Below are positions 1-9,865 of a stretch of 64,000 nt of DNA, one piece after another. A program made the translations under genes and the position numbers. The first letter of the stretch is position 1, and the number at the start of each line of letters is the position of its first letter. The notes under the pieces are model-generated. The model saw only the letters and a list, made by a program, of their open reading frames with translations, searched no databases and was not told the origin of the DNA. Origin of the DNA: Methanoplanus limicola DSM 2279 (GTDB lineage Archaea; Halobacteriota; Methanomicrobia; Methanomicrobiales; Methanomicrobiaceae); NCBI RefSeq assembly GCF_000243255.1, contig NZ_CM001436.1:2458020-2522019 (forward strand). The letters run 5' to 3'.

Positions 1-1776
1 TCACAGGAAGTCAGGGTAAAAAGAACGGAAGAGAAGATCTTTGAGATTGCAGAAGAGCTTCATTTTGACCTGGACAGCATACATGCAATTCATGAACAGG
101 TCTATGAGATGAAGAGGTCAATAATTCCCCAGGGCCTTCATACTCTCGGTGAAATGTACAAACCTGAGGCATATAAGCATTATATTGAATTTACAATCCG
201 GTATGACAGGGACGGAGCAAAATCCCTCAACAGGATAATTGCAGAATCACAAAAAATCCCCTATGATGAGGCAATAAGGGATAAAGGAAATTATGCAACT
301 GTTCTTGACAGCATTGACAAAAAATGCTCTGAAATTGTCAGTGTTCTGGTTGAACAGGGCATTGATGAAGCTGTTGTCTTCTCAGGAACAGGCGAAGAGC
401 TCCATGACGACCTGAGAAATACCCTTAATCTCGGCCTTACACTTGCAGGCGACTATGCCGACAACGGCCTTGAGCTTGAAAACTGCATCAGGGGGCTGAA
501 TACGGAGTTTATCGCACCGAGGGTCGGGGGCGATGTTATACGCAAACCGGAAGTGCTCCCGACCGGAGGCAACCTTCTTCAGTTTGATCCGACAAAAATC
601 CCTACACAGACAGCTTTTGAACGGGGACAGGAGATTGCAGAGAATACGATTCAGAAATACCTTAATGAAGAAGGAAAGTACCCGGAGAGAGTAGGAACAG
701 TCCTGTGGGGTTTTGAGACAAGCAACAGCGGAGGGGAGACAGTCGGGCAGATCCTCTCTTATATGGGTGTCAGGGTTACAAGAAAAGCCGGCTCATGGTC
801 ACCCGAACTAAAGGTTGTTCCGATGGAAGAGCTTGGCAGGCCAAGGATTGACTGCCATGTGAGCATATGCGGCTTTTTCCGTGACATGTTCCCAAACATC
901 ATGCAGATGATCAATAAGGCTGTTGCCCTTGTTTCAGCACTTGATGAATCTGATGAGATGAATTATGTAAAGAAGCATTCCACCGAAAATATGCAAAGCC
1001 TTACAGAACAGCTGACTGAAGGCCTGCTTGATGAAAAGACCGCAAAGAAATTGTCAACCGCAAGGATCTACGGCCCTCACGGGGGTGAATACGGAACACG
1101 GATACTGGGTCTTATGGAAGATTCTGTCTGGAAGAGTGAAGAGGACCTCGCTGAGGTTTACATGTCTTCCATGTCACACATATATACCGATAATATTCAC
1201 GGTCAGAGCCAGAGGGCACTGTATGAGAATAATGTAAAATCGGTTGAGATAGTATCCCAGATCCGCGACAGGCATGACCGCGAGATAGTTGATCTTGACC
1301 ACTATTTTGAATATTTCGGCGGGCTTAACAAGGCCGTTGAGACAGTATCCGGCAAAACACCGATGCTCATGATCTCTGATACAACAAAGGAGGCTGTCTA
1401 TACAGAGGATGTTAAGGATGTCATCAAACGCGGTACCCGCACCAGGCTTTTAAACCCGAAATGGATAGATGAGATGCTTAAGCATGATTACCACGGGGCT
1501 CAGCAGATTGAGGAGAGGGTCTATATAACCCTCGGATTTGCAGCGACTACCCATGCGGTTGAAAACTGGATCTGGTCGTCTATTGCGGAAAGATTTGTGT
1601 ATGATGAGGAGATGCGTAAGAGGCTTATGGAAAATAACCGGTTTGCAGCCCTTGGGCTGACTGAACGCCTGATGGAAGCGGAGCAGAGGGGTTACTGGGA
1701 AGCAACAGAGGAGGAACTTGAAAAACTCCGCCAGGCCTATATGGAGATGGAAGGTGATATTGAGGAGAGATTATAA
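1..1776 (+). CDS. cobN: CobN/BchH-type chelatase large subunit (5'-truncated by window edge)
   Basis: The reading frame is open from the first base, so this is the C-terminal ~590 residues of a longer protein; family members are usually 1200 residues or more. CobN is the large, macrocycle-binding subunit that inserts cobalt (magnesium in BchH/ChlH) into a tetrapyrrole, driven by the AAA+ I and D subunits. The visible part carries typical CobN C-terminal stretches such as GGNLLQFDPTKIPT, VLWGFETSNSGGETVGQIL, ARIYGPHGGEYGTR and the late GFAATTHAVENW. A chlI/chlD pair lies 6 kb downstream on the same strand and an importer of the BtuFCD type directly follows, which supports a corrin/cobalt role. 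Methanogens often carry several CobN paralogues with different substrates, so cobalt is inferred, not shown. Confidence 0.93.
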   Translation, partial: SQEVRVKRTEEKIFEIAEELHFDLDSIHAIHEQVYEMKRSIIPQGLHTLGEMYKPEAYKHYIEFTIRYDRDGAKSLNRIIAESQKIPYDEAIRDKGNYATVLDSIDKKCSEIVSVLVEQGIDEAVVFSGTGEELHDDLRNTLNLGLTLAGDYADNGLELENCIRGLNTEFIAPRVGGDVIRKPEVLPTGGNLLQFDPTKIPTQTAFERGQEIAENTIQKYLNEEGKYPERVGTVLWGFETSNSGGETVGQILSYMGVRVTRKAGSWSPELKVVPMEELGRPRIDCHVSICGFFRDMFPNIMQMINKAVALVSALDESDEMNYVKKHSTENMQSLTEQLTEGLLDEKTAKKLSTARIYGPHGGEYGTRILGLMEDSVWKSEEDLAEVYMSSMSHIYTDNIHGQSQRALYENNVKSVEIVSQIRDRHDREIVDLDHYFEYFGGLNKAVETVSGKTPMLMISDTTKEAVYTEDVKDVIKRGTRTRLLNPKWIDEMLKHDYHGAQQIEERVYITLGFAATTHAVENWIWSSIAERFVYDEEMRKRLMENNRFAALGLTERLMEAEQRGYWEATEEELEKLRQAYMEMEGDIEERL

Positions 1777-1999
1777 GCGAAAAAATAAGATGGAAAAAAT
1801 CCGGGAGAAAAATACCCGGTCAATCATATTAAAACAATACCAGCAATATATCAGACAAATTCACACTTAATTCAACAAAATTATTTTTTTAAAATAAAAT
1901 AGTTCATTATTCAAATATAGTATTGACAAACATCATAATTTGTAACAATAGTTAATACAAAAAGACACATTTTTAAAAAATGCAGTGACATAATAATAC

Positions 2000-2518
2000 A
2001 TGAGATTTCATCCGACAATAGAGAAAACAATAATTGTGTTTCTTTTCTTATCTCTGATCTCTGCTCCTGCTCTCGCAGGCGGGATGCAGGTTACACGTGA
2101 TATCCAGCCGGAAACTCCCCAGGGAGGTGAGACGGTTACCATGACAGTAAGCCTTCCTCCTTCTTATTATGGCGGAATTATTGAAAAAATCCCGGAAGGA
2201 TTTGATTATGCCGGTTCAGAACATCCCGCAGATGCTGTTAAAACAGACGGGCAGAATGTTATCTTTGCCGTAACCGGAGAAGAAGAGATCGTATATTCCA
2301 TCAAAATGCCTGAAGATGGCTGCGGCTATCTCTATGGAGAATGGGAGGACTTTTCTTCCGGACTTAAGGGAAGTACTGAAGAAACACTTCTGACTACACC
2401 GGGTGCGGATACATCTGACCTGAAAAGTAACCAGAAGTCACCCGGATTTGCTTCATTTCAGGTCCTGGCTGCACTGTCGGCTCTGGCCTGCATATACGTG
2501 ATCAGGAGGTTTAAGTAA
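2000..2518 (+). CDS. Exported surface protein with PGF-CTERM-like anchor
   Basis: A 172-residue protein with an N-terminal hydrophobic signal ending in ALAGG (about residues 10-28), a beta-rich middle (PQGGETVTMTVSLPP, a pattern common in archaeal surface domains) and a C-terminal tail SPGFASFQVLAALSALACIY followed by basic residues. PGF then a transmembrane helix then Arg/Lys is the PGF-CTERM layout recognised by archaeosortase. Its stop overlaps the start of the next gene by one base (taATG), so it is translationally coupled to the binding protein of the importer and probably works beside it at the cell surface. The domain itself is not recognised; a docking or stabilising role for the importer is only inferred. 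Confidence 0.75.
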   Translation: MRFHPTIEKTIIVFLFLSLISAPALAGGMQVTRDIQPETPQGGETVTMTVSLPPSYYGGIIEKIPEGFDYAGSEHPADAVKTDGQNVIFAVTGEEEIVYSIKMPEDGCGYLYGEWEDFSSGLKGSTEETLLTTPGADTSDLKSNQKSPGFASFQVLAALSALACIYVIRRFK

Positions 2519-3741
2519 TGAAATCCGGATTTATGACCGCATTACTCTGCATATTTGCAATAATCACTTTATCTGTAATGCCTGCTGCTGCTTCAGATAA
2601 CGAAAATGTCCCGCAGACCAGTGATGAAATCCAGGCATATGCGCAGGAAATCCTGAGAGAAGAGATCCTTGATTACTTCTCCTCAGAGTACCTTGGTTCA
2701 GGAGATGAACATCTCTCAGCTGATCAGCTAAAAGAGGCTGTCATCAGTTATCCCGAATACCCGCGAAGGATAACAGATTCAACAGGCCGGGAGATTACGA
2801 TTGTAGAGCCACTTGAGCGTGTTGTTGCATACAACTTCCACGCCATGGGAGCCCTTGATGCTGAAGATACAGTTGTAGGAGTTGCAAACAGTGCAATGAG
2901 TGATGCCTGTGTCATTCCCGAACTGGGCAACAAGGTTAATATCGGAGGAGGAGGACCATATGAGCCTGACTTTGAGAAAATTCTTGAATGCGAGCCGGAT
3001 GCCCTACTGACATATACTGAACTCGGGCCGGGTGCTGAATTTTTTGAGGACAGAATGCCGGATGGTGTTCCTGTAATACGCCTTGATTTCATCAGACCCT
3101 GGTCGCTTGTACCTGAGATGAATAAAATGGGTTATCTTATCAATCACACTGACAATTCAGCAGCTTACGAAGAGTGGCATGACGGATGGATGGAAGAGAT
3201 TGATAAAAGGCTGGATGAGATCCCTGAAGATGAAAAAGTCCGTGTTTTCGTCGATGTCTGGTCAACAAGCTATACTGACAGAAACAATGAACGAAGGACA
3301 GTATCTGATGCCGAGCATTACAGCTATTACTGCACTGATGCAGACGGCATCAATGTAGCATCCGACCTTAACAGTCCACAGGGAACTGTTGATATTGAAT
3401 GGCTTGTACAGCAGAACCCTGATGTAATTCTTGGTGTTTCCTATACAGGCAGTTATGACTCAGATGATATGAGTGAACTTAGTGCCCAGTATAATGAGCT
3501 AATGTCCCATCCGGCACTGCAGGAACTTCCGGCAGTGAAGAACAACCGCATTTATGTCCTCAGCTACCGCTACACAAACGGACTTACATACCCGGCAGCA
3601 CGTGCCAGAGTTGCAAAATGGTTCTATCCGGAATATTTTGAGGATATTGATCCATCAGCCATACACCAGGAGTTTGTAACGGATTTCCTCGGATCTTCCT
3701 ATGATGTGACCAAAAACGGCGTATTTAGCTACCCCGATTAG
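2518..3741 (+). CDS. ABC importer substrate-binding protein, BtuF/FecB type
   Basis: A 407-residue exported protein: signal peptide about 1-25 (cleavage near AAASDN, no lipobox), a charged ~60-residue extension, then a cluster A-2 binding-protein fold beginning at the signature TDSTGREITI and containing the usual NPDVILGV and AVKNNRIYVL strands. This family captures corrinoids, haem or ferric chelates and feeds them to a FecCD/BtuC permease. The permease starts 18 bases after the stop. The N-terminal extension before the binding domain is longer than usual and lacks a lipid anchor; the co-encoded PGF-CTERM protein could supply surface attachment. The ligand cannot be read from sequence; corrinoid is favoured by the CobN neighbour. 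Confidence 0.88.
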   Translation: MKSGFMTALLCIFAIITLSVMPAAASDNENVPQTSDEIQAYAQEILREEILDYFSSEYLGSGDEHLSADQLKEAVISYPEYPRRITDSTGREITIVEPLERVVAYNFHAMGALDAEDTVVGVANSAMSDACVIPELGNKVNIGGGGPYEPDFEKILECEPDALLTYTELGPGAEFFEDRMPDGVPVIRLDFIRPWSLVPEMNKMGYLINHTDNSAAYEEWHDGWMEEIDKRLDEIPEDEKVRVFVDVWSTSYTDRNNERRTVSDAEHYSYYCTDADGINVASDLNSPQGTVDIEWLVQQNPDVILGVSYTGSYDSDDMSELSAQYNELMSHPALQELPAVKNNRIYVLSYRYTNGLTYPAARARVAKWFYPEYFEDIDPSAIHQEFVTDFLGSSYDVTKNGVFSYPD

Positions 3742-3759
3742 GCAGGAGAATAATTATCA

Positions 3760-4803
3760 ATGGAAGAAATATCCAAAGGCAGATACCTGAAATTTATCAG
3801 GAAAAAAATATTTTTCCTATTAGCCATAATAATTGCTCTTGTTATCGTAATGGGTGTATCAGTTACAATAGGATCATATGATATGACCATTGCTGATGTA
3901 TACTCAATTATAATTTATGGAATTCTAAATCCCGGCACCTCAACAGCCGATCTTGTCGTATGGAATGTGAGGCTTCCAAGAATACTAATGGGACTTCTTG
4001 CCGGGATCGGCCTTGGAATATCCGGAACTGTCCTGCAGGCAGTACTGAAAAACCCGCTTGCAAGTCCTTTTACTCTTGGAATATCAACTTCAGCAACTTT
4101 CGGGGCATCACTGGCAATAATACTTGGTGCAGGTATTGTCGGAGGGAGTTATATTGTCGTGATAAATGCCTTTATATTTACTCTCATCTCCTCCTTTGCA
4201 ATTTACAGCCTTGCATATGCCAAAAGGTTTACGGCAGGGGCGATAATCATGGCAGGAATTGCCATCAGCTATCTTTTTGGGGCAATGACATCCTTCATAC
4301 AGTTTATCGGGACCGCCGATGCCCTCCAGCAGCTTGTATTCTGGACAATGGGCAGCCTTGGAAAAGCCAACTGGCTATCGATTGAAATTGTAACACTGAT
4401 TCTCGTAGTTACGATTCCGGTGATAATGTGGTATTCAATGGACCTCAATGTCATGGGTTCAGGCGACGAGGCCGCAAAAAGTATGGGCGTTGATATAACA
4501 AGGGTCCGTATAGTAACTATGGTATTAACAGCCCTGATTACAGCCGGAATCATCTGTTTTACAGGGACAATCGGCTTTATCGGACTTGTAGGGCCGCATA
4601 TATGCCGTATGATCATCGGAGCAGATCACAGGTTTTTGATTCCTGCATCCGGCCTTATGGGAGGTCTGATTCTTATAAGTGCGGATGCCTTTGCAAGGGC
4701 GGTATTTGCACCGCTTGTAATACCAATCGGCATTATGACTGCTTTTATCGGAGTGCCGTTTTTCATATATCTGTTTATTAGAAGGAGGGGAACATTCTGG
4801 TAA
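3760..4803 (+). CDS. ABC importer permease, FecCD/BtuC family
   Basis: A 347-residue, strongly hydrophobic protein with about ten membrane segments. It carries family signatures: VWNVRLPRILMGLLAGIGLG near residues 67-87, GTVLQAVLKNPLASPFTLGI (alternative membrane loop) and the coupling-helix region GFIGLVGPHICRMIIGADHR near 270-290. Two copies form the channel of a BtuCD-type importer. It sits between the binding protein and its ATPase in one operon; the ATPase ribosome-binding site lies inside this gene's last codons. The substrate is probably a corrinoid or metal chelate. Confidence 0.92.
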   Translation: MEEISKGRYLKFIRKKIFFLLAIIIALVIVMGVSVTIGSYDMTIADVYSIIIYGILNPGTSTADLVVWNVRLPRILMGLLAGIGLGISGTVLQAVLKNPLASPFTLGISTSATFGASLAIILGAGIVGGSYIVVINAFIFTLISSFAIYSLAYAKRFTAGAIIMAGIAISYLFGAMTSFIQFIGTADALQQLVFWTMGSLGKANWLSIEIVTLILVVTIPVIMWYSMDLNVMGSGDEAAKSMGVDITRVRIVTMVLTALITAGIICFTGTIGFIGLVGPHICRMIIGADHRFLIPASGLMGGLILISADAFARAVFAPLVIPIGIMTAFIGVPFFIYLFIRRRGTFW

Positions 4804-5579
4804 AAATTGTAATTCAGGATCTCGGGTTCTCATACCGGAGTACTCCTGTTCTTAATGATCTTACATTTAATGTAGGTAAAGGAAAATTCCTTGGTCTGCT
4901 TGGGCCTAACGGTTCGGGAAAGAGCACATTGATAAAATGTATCAATCAGATTCTAAGACCGGGCGGCAGAATCGTAATGGATGAGGAAGAACTGCAGAAG
5001 ATGCAGATATCCGATGTTGCAAGAAGAATCGGCTATGTACCGCAGTCAGAGGCAATGGGGATGCCAATGACCGTTTATGATACTGTTCTTATGGGCCGGC
5101 GTGTCCATATGGGCTGGAGACCATCATCACATGATCTGGATGTGGTGAGTGGAGTTCTCGATAAAATGAGTATAGAACCTCTTGCAATGGATGACATCTG
5201 GGAATTAAGCGGCGGCCAGAGGCAGAAGGTATTCATTGCACGTGCCCTTGCACAGGAACCTGAGGTTCTGCTTCTCGATGAACCGACAAGCAGTCTTGAT
5301 CTGCGGCACCAGCTCGATACCATGGAGACAATCTCCGCACTTGTGAAAAATTCAGGGATTTCTGTTGTAATGGCAATTCATGACATAAACCTTGCAGCAC
5401 GGTACGCTGATACGGTTGCAATGATAAGAAAAGGCACAATTTACGGAATTGGAAAACCAAAGGATCTCTTTACTCCTGAAGCCATAAAGGATGTTTATGG
5501 AGTTGAAGCTTCTTTTCTCTATGACAATTTCGGAAATCCGGTGATAGTACCGGTGAAAGCCACAGATGAAGCATTATAA
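4797..5579 (+). CDS. ABC importer ATPase, BtuD/FecE type, with a forced non-AUG start
   Basis: The first ATG in frame (4929) lies after the Walker A motif GPNGSGKST (about 4902-4928), so it cannot be the start. The frame is closed upstream by TAG at 4779-4781, leaving CTG at 4797 (or ATT at 4794) as initiator, six bases after a strong GGAGGGG ribosome-binding site at about 4784-4790. The start overlaps the permease stop by seven bases. The 260-residue product has Walker A, the signature LSGGQRQK, Walker B VLLLDEPTSSLD and the switch His in AIHDIN. It powers the FecCD permease just upstream. GTA at 4800 is the next codon and less likely as a start. Confidence 0.88.
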   Translation: MVKIVIQDLGFSYRSTPVLNDLTFNVGKGKFLGLLGPNGSGKSTLIKCINQILRPGGRIVMDEEELQKMQISDVARRIGYVPQSEAMGMPMTVYDTVLMGRRVHMGWRPSSHDLDVVSGVLDKMSIEPLAMDDIWELSGGQRQKVFIARALAQEPEVLLLDEPTSSLDLRHQLDTMETISALVKNSGISVVMAIHDINLAARYADTVAMIRKGTIYGIGKPKDLFTPEAIKDVYGVEASFLYDNFGNPVIVPVKATDEAL

Positions 5580-5731
5580 TATTTCAGATAAATTCTAGGG
5601 ACTAAAAAAGGATAAAACCGTCGGCGCAACATATTTTCCAAAATTACCGGGTAAATAATCCAAACACGTTCTGTTGTCAGGATTATAGCCTTCATATTTT
5701 TATTTACATTAATTCTGTGGAGACAATACAG

Positions 5732-6724
5732 ATGAATTCAATTGAACTAAAAGAAATAACCAAGATATTCGGGGATCTTACCGCAGTTGACAATGTATCC
5801 TTTTCTGTAAAAAAAGGAGAACTTTTCGGACTCCTTGGGCCAAACGGTGCCGGTAAGACAACTATCATCAATATGCTTACAACTCTTCTGCTTCCGACTT
5901 CCGGAAAAGCTGAAATTGAAGGCTACGACATTGTAAAAAAACCTGATGATGTCAGGCGGAATATCGGCATAATATTCCAGGAACCTTCACTTGATATCGG
6001 TCTTACGGGCTGGGAAAACCTGGAGTTCCATGCCATGATGTACAGCATAAATGCCGATGAGAGAAAGAGGAGAATAAAAGAGGTTCTTGAGGTTGTCGGG
6101 CTTACTGAAAAGGCCGGCGTTCTTGTGGAATATTATTCCGGAGGGATGAAGAGGCGGCTTGAGATTGCAAGAGGGCTGATTCACCACCCAAAGGTACTCT
6201 TTCTTGATGAACCGACTCTTGGCCTTGATGCACAGACAAGAAGAAAGATCTGGGATTACATAAAAGACCTCAATAATAAGTATGACCTCTCCATTATTCT
6301 TACAACCCATTATATGGAGGAAGCTGATTATCTCTGCGAGAGAATAGCAATTATTGATAACGGAAAAATCATCTCGCTTGATTCTCCGGAAAGCCTAAAA
6401 AACCAGCTTGAAGGAGATATTATTACACTAAAAATTCCGGGAGAGAAAGTTACATTTCTCAGAGCTCTTGAGGAGAAGATAAAGATAAAAGATCTGACAC
6501 AAAAAGGGGATACAGTATTGTTAACAATAACAGAAGGCGAGAATAAAATCCCGGAACTGTTTTTACTGGCACAGAAAATGGGAGTTGAAATTAATTCCGT
6601 AAACCTGAGAAAGCCAAGCCTTGAGGATGTTTTTATTCACCTTACCGGAAGCGGCATTCGTGAGGAGGAAGGCAGCAGGCATGCCCATATCCATGCAGGA
6701 ATGAGAAGGAGGATGATGAGATGA
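5732..6724 (+). CDS. ABC exporter ATPase, DrrA/ABC-2 type
   Basis: About 330 residues from ATG 5732, preceded by GGAG at 5719-5722; a GTG at 5717 in the same frame is a weaker alternative. It has Walker A LLGPNGAGKTT, signature YYSGGMKRRLEIARG, Walker B VLFLDEPTLGLD and the C-terminal DrrA-like extension (NLRKPSLEDVFIHLTG). The tail HAHIHAGMRRR is unusually rich in His and Arg. It overlaps the next gene by four bases (ATGA), giving a two-gene exporter. Such systems move lipids, drugs or polysaccharides; the load is unknown, and its place inside a corrinoid block may be coincidental or point to metal or tetrapyrrole efflux. Confidence 0.9.
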   Translation: MNSIELKEITKIFGDLTAVDNVSFSVKKGELFGLLGPNGAGKTTIINMLTTLLLPTSGKAEIEGYDIVKKPDDVRRNIGIIFQEPSLDIGLTGWENLEFHAMMYSINADERKRRIKEVLEVVGLTEKAGVLVEYYSGGMKRRLEIARGLIHHPKVLFLDEPTLGLDAQTRRKIWDYIKDLNNKYDLSIILTTHYMEEADYLCERIAIIDNGKIISLDSPESLKNQLEGDIITLKIPGEKVTFLRALEEKIKIKDLTQKGDTVLLTITEGENKIPELFLLAQKMGVEINSVNLRKPSLEDVFIHLTGSGIREEEGSRHAHIHAGMRRRMMR

Positions 6725-7485
6725 TCCAGCCGGTTGCAGTTTATGTCCTGTGGCTAAGGGAGATGAAAAAGTTTGTCCGTGCAAAATCCCGCGTTGTCGG
6801 GGCTATAGCAATGCCGGCGTTTATGCTTGTTTTTCTGGGACTTGGATTTAGGAGGGTAGAGGTACCGGGGCTTCCGGAAAGTGTCGGATATCTTCAGTAC
6901 CTGGTGCCCGGCATACTTGGAATGACCCTTCTCTTTACAGGAGCATTTGTCGGGATGTCTGTTCTGATGGACAGGCAGTTTGGATTTTTAAAAGAGGTCA
7001 TGGTAACTCCGGCAAGCAGGGTTTCTATAGTACTTGGCAGGATCTCCGGGGGAGCAACAACTTCTATAATCCAGGCTTTAATGATGCTCTTTATCTCGGT
7101 ATTCCTGGGTTTTCATCTGCCTTCCCTGCCGGACATTCTCATATCAGTCTTTGTAATGCTGCTGATTTCCATAATCTTCATCTGCATAGGGCTTATTCTC
7201 TCCTCTGTGATGAAAGACATGCATGGTTTTAATACAATGACAAATTTCATAGTATTCCCGATTTTTCTGCTCTCAGGTGCCCTTTTTCCGGTGGAAAACC
7301 TTCCTGCACCAATCAGGGTTTTCTCATATATTGATCCGCTCACTTACGGTGTCGATGCCTTAAGGGGACTTATGATTGGATATTCTGCATTCCCTCTGGG
7401 ATTTAATTTAACAGTTCTTGTAATTGTCGCATCCGCCATGATCTGGATAAGCAGCATAAGTTTCAAAAAAAGCAAACCTGTCTGA
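6721..7485 (+). CDS. ABC-2 type exporter permease (DrrB-like)
   Basis: A 254-residue membrane protein with about six helices and the ABC-2 signature region near SGALFPVENLPAPIRVFSYIDPLTYGVDALRG (split over residues ~190-225). It starts inside the stop of the ATPase gene (ATGA overlap), so the two are translated together and form one exporter. The substrate is unknown. It is followed by a 120-base AT-rich gap before chlI, likely holding a new promoter. Confidence 0.9.
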   Translation: MIQPVAVYVLWLREMKKFVRAKSRVVGAIAMPAFMLVFLGLGFRRVEVPGLPESVGYLQYLVPGILGMTLLFTGAFVGMSVLMDRQFGFLKEVMVTPASRVSIVLGRISGGATTSIIQALMMLFISVFLGFHLPSLPDILISVFVMLLISIIFICIGLILSSVMKDMHGFNTMTNFIVFPIFLLSGALFPVENLPAPIRVFSYIDPLTYGVDALRGLMIGYSAFPLGFNLTVLVIVASAMIWISSISFKKSKPV

Positions 7486-7605
7486 ACAATTAATTTTAAA
7501 AAAATAAATTTTTATTAGACTATTTTTGAATTAAGTATTATAAAACTTTAAAGAGTAATAAAAAAATAAATTTTAATAACATTGATTACTAAATAATTTT
7601 AGAAC

Positions 7606-8670
7606 ATGACTCACCATATACGCAGGAATATTCTGCCATTTACAGCAATTGTCGGGCAGGACCAGATGAAACTCGCACTTATTCTTAACGCAATTAATCC
7701 CCGGATAGGGGGAGTTTTAGTCAGGGGAGAAAAAGGCACAGCCAAATCTACCGCAGTCAGAGCACTTGCGGAAATTCTTCCGGAAATTGAGGTCATAAAG
7801 GGTTGTCCTTTCAACTGCAATCCACATAACCCAAACGAACTCTGTGATTCATGCTATGAAAAATTAAATAATAGCGAATCCACCGATACCGTAATACGCA
7901 AAGTACAGGTTGTTACACTCCCTTTAGGCTCAACTGAGGATCGTGTAATAGGAACGATTGACATTGAAGAGGCAATAAAGGAAGGAACAAAATGCCTTGA
8001 GCCAGGAATTCTTGCGGCTGTAAACAGGGGAATCCTGTATATTGATGAAGTCAACCTTCTGGATGACCATGTTGTTGATATCCTGCTTGATTCCGCAGCC
8101 ATGGGGGTTAATTCTGTCGAACGTGAAGGAATATCATTTTCACACCCGGCAAAATTCATACTGATCGGAACGATGAATCCTGAAGAAGGAGAACTGCGTC
8201 CTCAGCTTCTTGACAGGTTTGGGCTTCAGGTTACAGTTGAGGGAATTGCCGATGTCAGCGAACGAGTTGAGGTTGTACATATTGCTGATGCCTTTGAGAC
8301 AGATCCAATCTCATTTATGGAGGAGTATGACCAGAAGCAGAAGCATTTCAGGGAGAGAATTGTTTCTGCAAAGGAGATACTGCCAAATGTAGTTATCTCT
8401 GATGAACTTGTACACAGGATAGCACAAACATGCGTGGATATGGGAGTTATGACGCATCGTGCTGAGATTACAATTGTCCGCACCGCCAAGACGATCTCTG
8501 CTTTTAACGGTCGTGAGGAGGTAACAACCGAGGATGTCAGAGAGGCTATGGCCCTGGCCCTGCCGCACCGTATGAGAAGGAAACCTTTTGAAGACCCACA
8601 GGTTGACCAGCAGAAGATCAATGACATGATGCAGGACGATCAAAAAAAAACGATAATGAGCCGGACGTAG
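7606..8670 (+). CDS. chlI: AAA+ chelatase subunit ChlI/CobS-like (zero-frame product of a frameshift gene)
   Basis: A 354-residue AAA+ ATPase of the magnesium/cobalt chelatase I family. Walker A is GEKGTAKST (residues 41-49). A Cys cluster C67, C71, C80, C83 follows in a family insertion, then Walker B ([12 protein letters not shown]) and the sensor region [21 protein letters not shown]. It forms the ATP-driven ring that works with CobN. The frame ends at TAG 8668-8670, ten codons after the CAA-AAA-AAA site at 8641-8649. In the -1 frame the sequence runs on without a stop into a ChlD-type linker and vWA domain ending at 9674, so this short protein and a long ChlID fusion may both be made from one mRNA. 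Confidence 0.92.
   Translation: MTHHIRRNILPFTAIVGQDQMKLALILNAINPRIGGVLVRGEKGTAKSTAVRALAEILPEIEVIKGCPFNCNPHNPNELCDSCYEKLNNSESTDTVIRKVQVVTLPLGSTEDRVIGTIDIEEAIKEGTKCLEPGILAAVNRGILYIDEVNLLDDHVVDILLDSAAMGVNSVEREGISFSHPAKFILIGTMNPEEGELRPQLLDRFGLQVTVEGIADVSERVEVVHIADAFETDPISFMEEYDQKQKHFRERIVSAKEILPNVVISDELVHRIAQTCVDMGVMTHRAEITIVRTAKTISAFNGREEVTTEDVREAMALALPHRMRRKPFEDPQVDQQKINDMMQDDQKKTIMSRT
8641..8650 (+). promoter_or_regulatory. Candidate -1 ribosomal frameshift site (C followed by nine A)
   Basis: In the zero frame the codons are CAA-AAA-AAA-ACG, giving a perfect A-AAA-AAA slippery heptamer at 8643-8649. A one-base backward slip puts the ribosome on AAC GAT AAT and the chlD frame. A weak Shine-Dalgarno-like AGGA lies at 8633-8636, close upstream. 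No strong stem-loop was seen at the usual 5-9 base spacing; the best hairpin (8687-8703, GAAA loop) is too far away. A homopolymer length error would give the same picture, so read support over the A run matters. Confidence 0.7.
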
Positions 8671-9674
8671 AGGAGCAGCCGGAAAACAGGGATGAAAATC
8701 CTGAAGAGACAGGGGAGATCCCACCTTTCGATTTTCCTGAAGAGGAAGAGAACCGCGACAACGAAATACCTCCATCGAGCGGATCTCCTCCTCAGGAGAT
8801 GGTATTTGATATCGGAAGACCTATCGAGACATCAGGAATTAACTACAGTTCATGCAAAGACCGGATGAAGCGTTTATATGTATCCGGGAGGCGTGTGGAC
8901 ACTCTTTCTGAAAAGAACCGTGGGAGGTATGCACGTATCTGCATGCCTAAGGATATGGACGATATCGCTTTTGATGCAACTATGCGTGTGGCATCTGTCC
9001 ACCAGAAAAAAAGGCAGAAGAACGGAAACAGGCTTATAATTAAGGACTCTGACATACGTGAAAGGATAAGGGTCGGAAAAGTTTCTGTAACATGTGTCTT
9101 TGTTGTGGATATCAGTGGCTCAATGGGTGCGGATAAGAGGATGGAATGCGCAAAGGGTGCGGTTCTCTCGCTTCTTGAAGATGCCTACAGAAACAGGGAC
9201 AGAGTCAGCATTGTTGCATTCAGGGGCAGTGAAGCGGAAGTTGTCCTGCCTCTCTGTAACAGTGTTGATCTGGCATATAAATATCTCAGGGAAATGCCCA
9301 CCGGAGGAAAAACTCCCTTATCACACGGTCTTATGAAGGCTTATGAGGTCCTGATGAATGAGAAGAAAAAAAGGGAGGATATAATCCCTCTGATTATCCT
9401 CATCTCTGACGGCAGGGCAAATTACGGATTTGGGAAGAACATTAAGGAAGAAATTTTCTCAATATCCGAGAGATTCCGGGATGAGAGAATTCACACTGTA
9501 ATAATAGATACGGAATCCGTTAAAAATTCCTTCATTAAATTTCAGCTTGGCTATTGCAGGGATATAGCAGAGAGATCAGGAGGTTCCTATTACTCTCTTA
9601 GTGAGCTTAGTACAGAGGGCGTCAGTTCAATTGCTCTGAATGAAAAAGAGAGACTTGTTTCTTCATATATTTAG
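8643..9674 (+). CDS. chlD: ChlD-type linker plus vWA domain, reached by -1 frameshift from chlI
   Basis: Frame 0 is open from the A9 run through 9674. It encodes an acidic, proline-rich linker ([16 protein letters not shown], later [19 protein letters not shown]; together about residues 1-60), then a basic segment and a vWA domain with a MIDAS motif DISGS (about 9108-9122), the Thr in GGKTPLSHG and the Asp in LISDGRAN. This is the D-subunit design: acidic linker then integrin I-type domain that bridges the AAA ring and CobN. An independent start would be ATG 8799, but that would drop the conserved linker, and no good ribosome-binding site was seen there. Read as a -1 fusion from 7606 the product is about 689 residues, the usual length of archaeal ChlID. 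Programmed frameshifting in chlD has been described in bacteria and archaea (Antonov and colleagues). Confidence 0.85.
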   Translation, partial: KKNDNEPDVEEQPENRDENPEETGEIPPFDFPEEEENRDNEIPPSSGSPPQEMVFDIGRPIETSGINYSSCKDRMKRLYVSGRRVDTLSEKNRGRYARICMPKDMDDIAFDATMRVASVHQKKRQKNGNRLIIKDSDIRERIRVGKVSVTCVFVVDISGSMGADKRMECAKGAVLSLLEDAYRNRDRVSIVAFRGSEAEVVLPLCNSVDLAYKYLREMPTGGKTPLSHGLMKAYEVLMNEKKKREDIIPLIILISDGRANYGFGKNIKEEIFSISERFRDERIHTVIIDTESVKNSFIKFQLGYCRDIAERSGGSYYSLSELSTEGVSSIALNEKERLVSSYI

Positions 9675-9865
9675 GTGCCTGAATTTAATGCAGTATGAAT
9701 AATCTAAAAATATAACTCTCATTTTACCCTTAAATTCTACTAACGATCAAATTCAATTCCGACTTTTTTTTGTATATTTCGGGAGTGTAAAATACATATT
9801 TGAATCAAGTGTCAAATTTGGGGGCCAATGAAGAACAACTGCTGAAATAACCCGGACACTCTGAC

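Noticed and set aside
4929-5579. ATPase gene starting at ATG 4929
   Set aside because: This would remove the Walker A motif, which is intact just upstream in the same frame.
8687-8703. Stem-loop with GAAA loop as frameshift stimulator
   Set aside because: It begins 37 bases after the slippery site, far from the usual 5-9 bases, and has a bulge.
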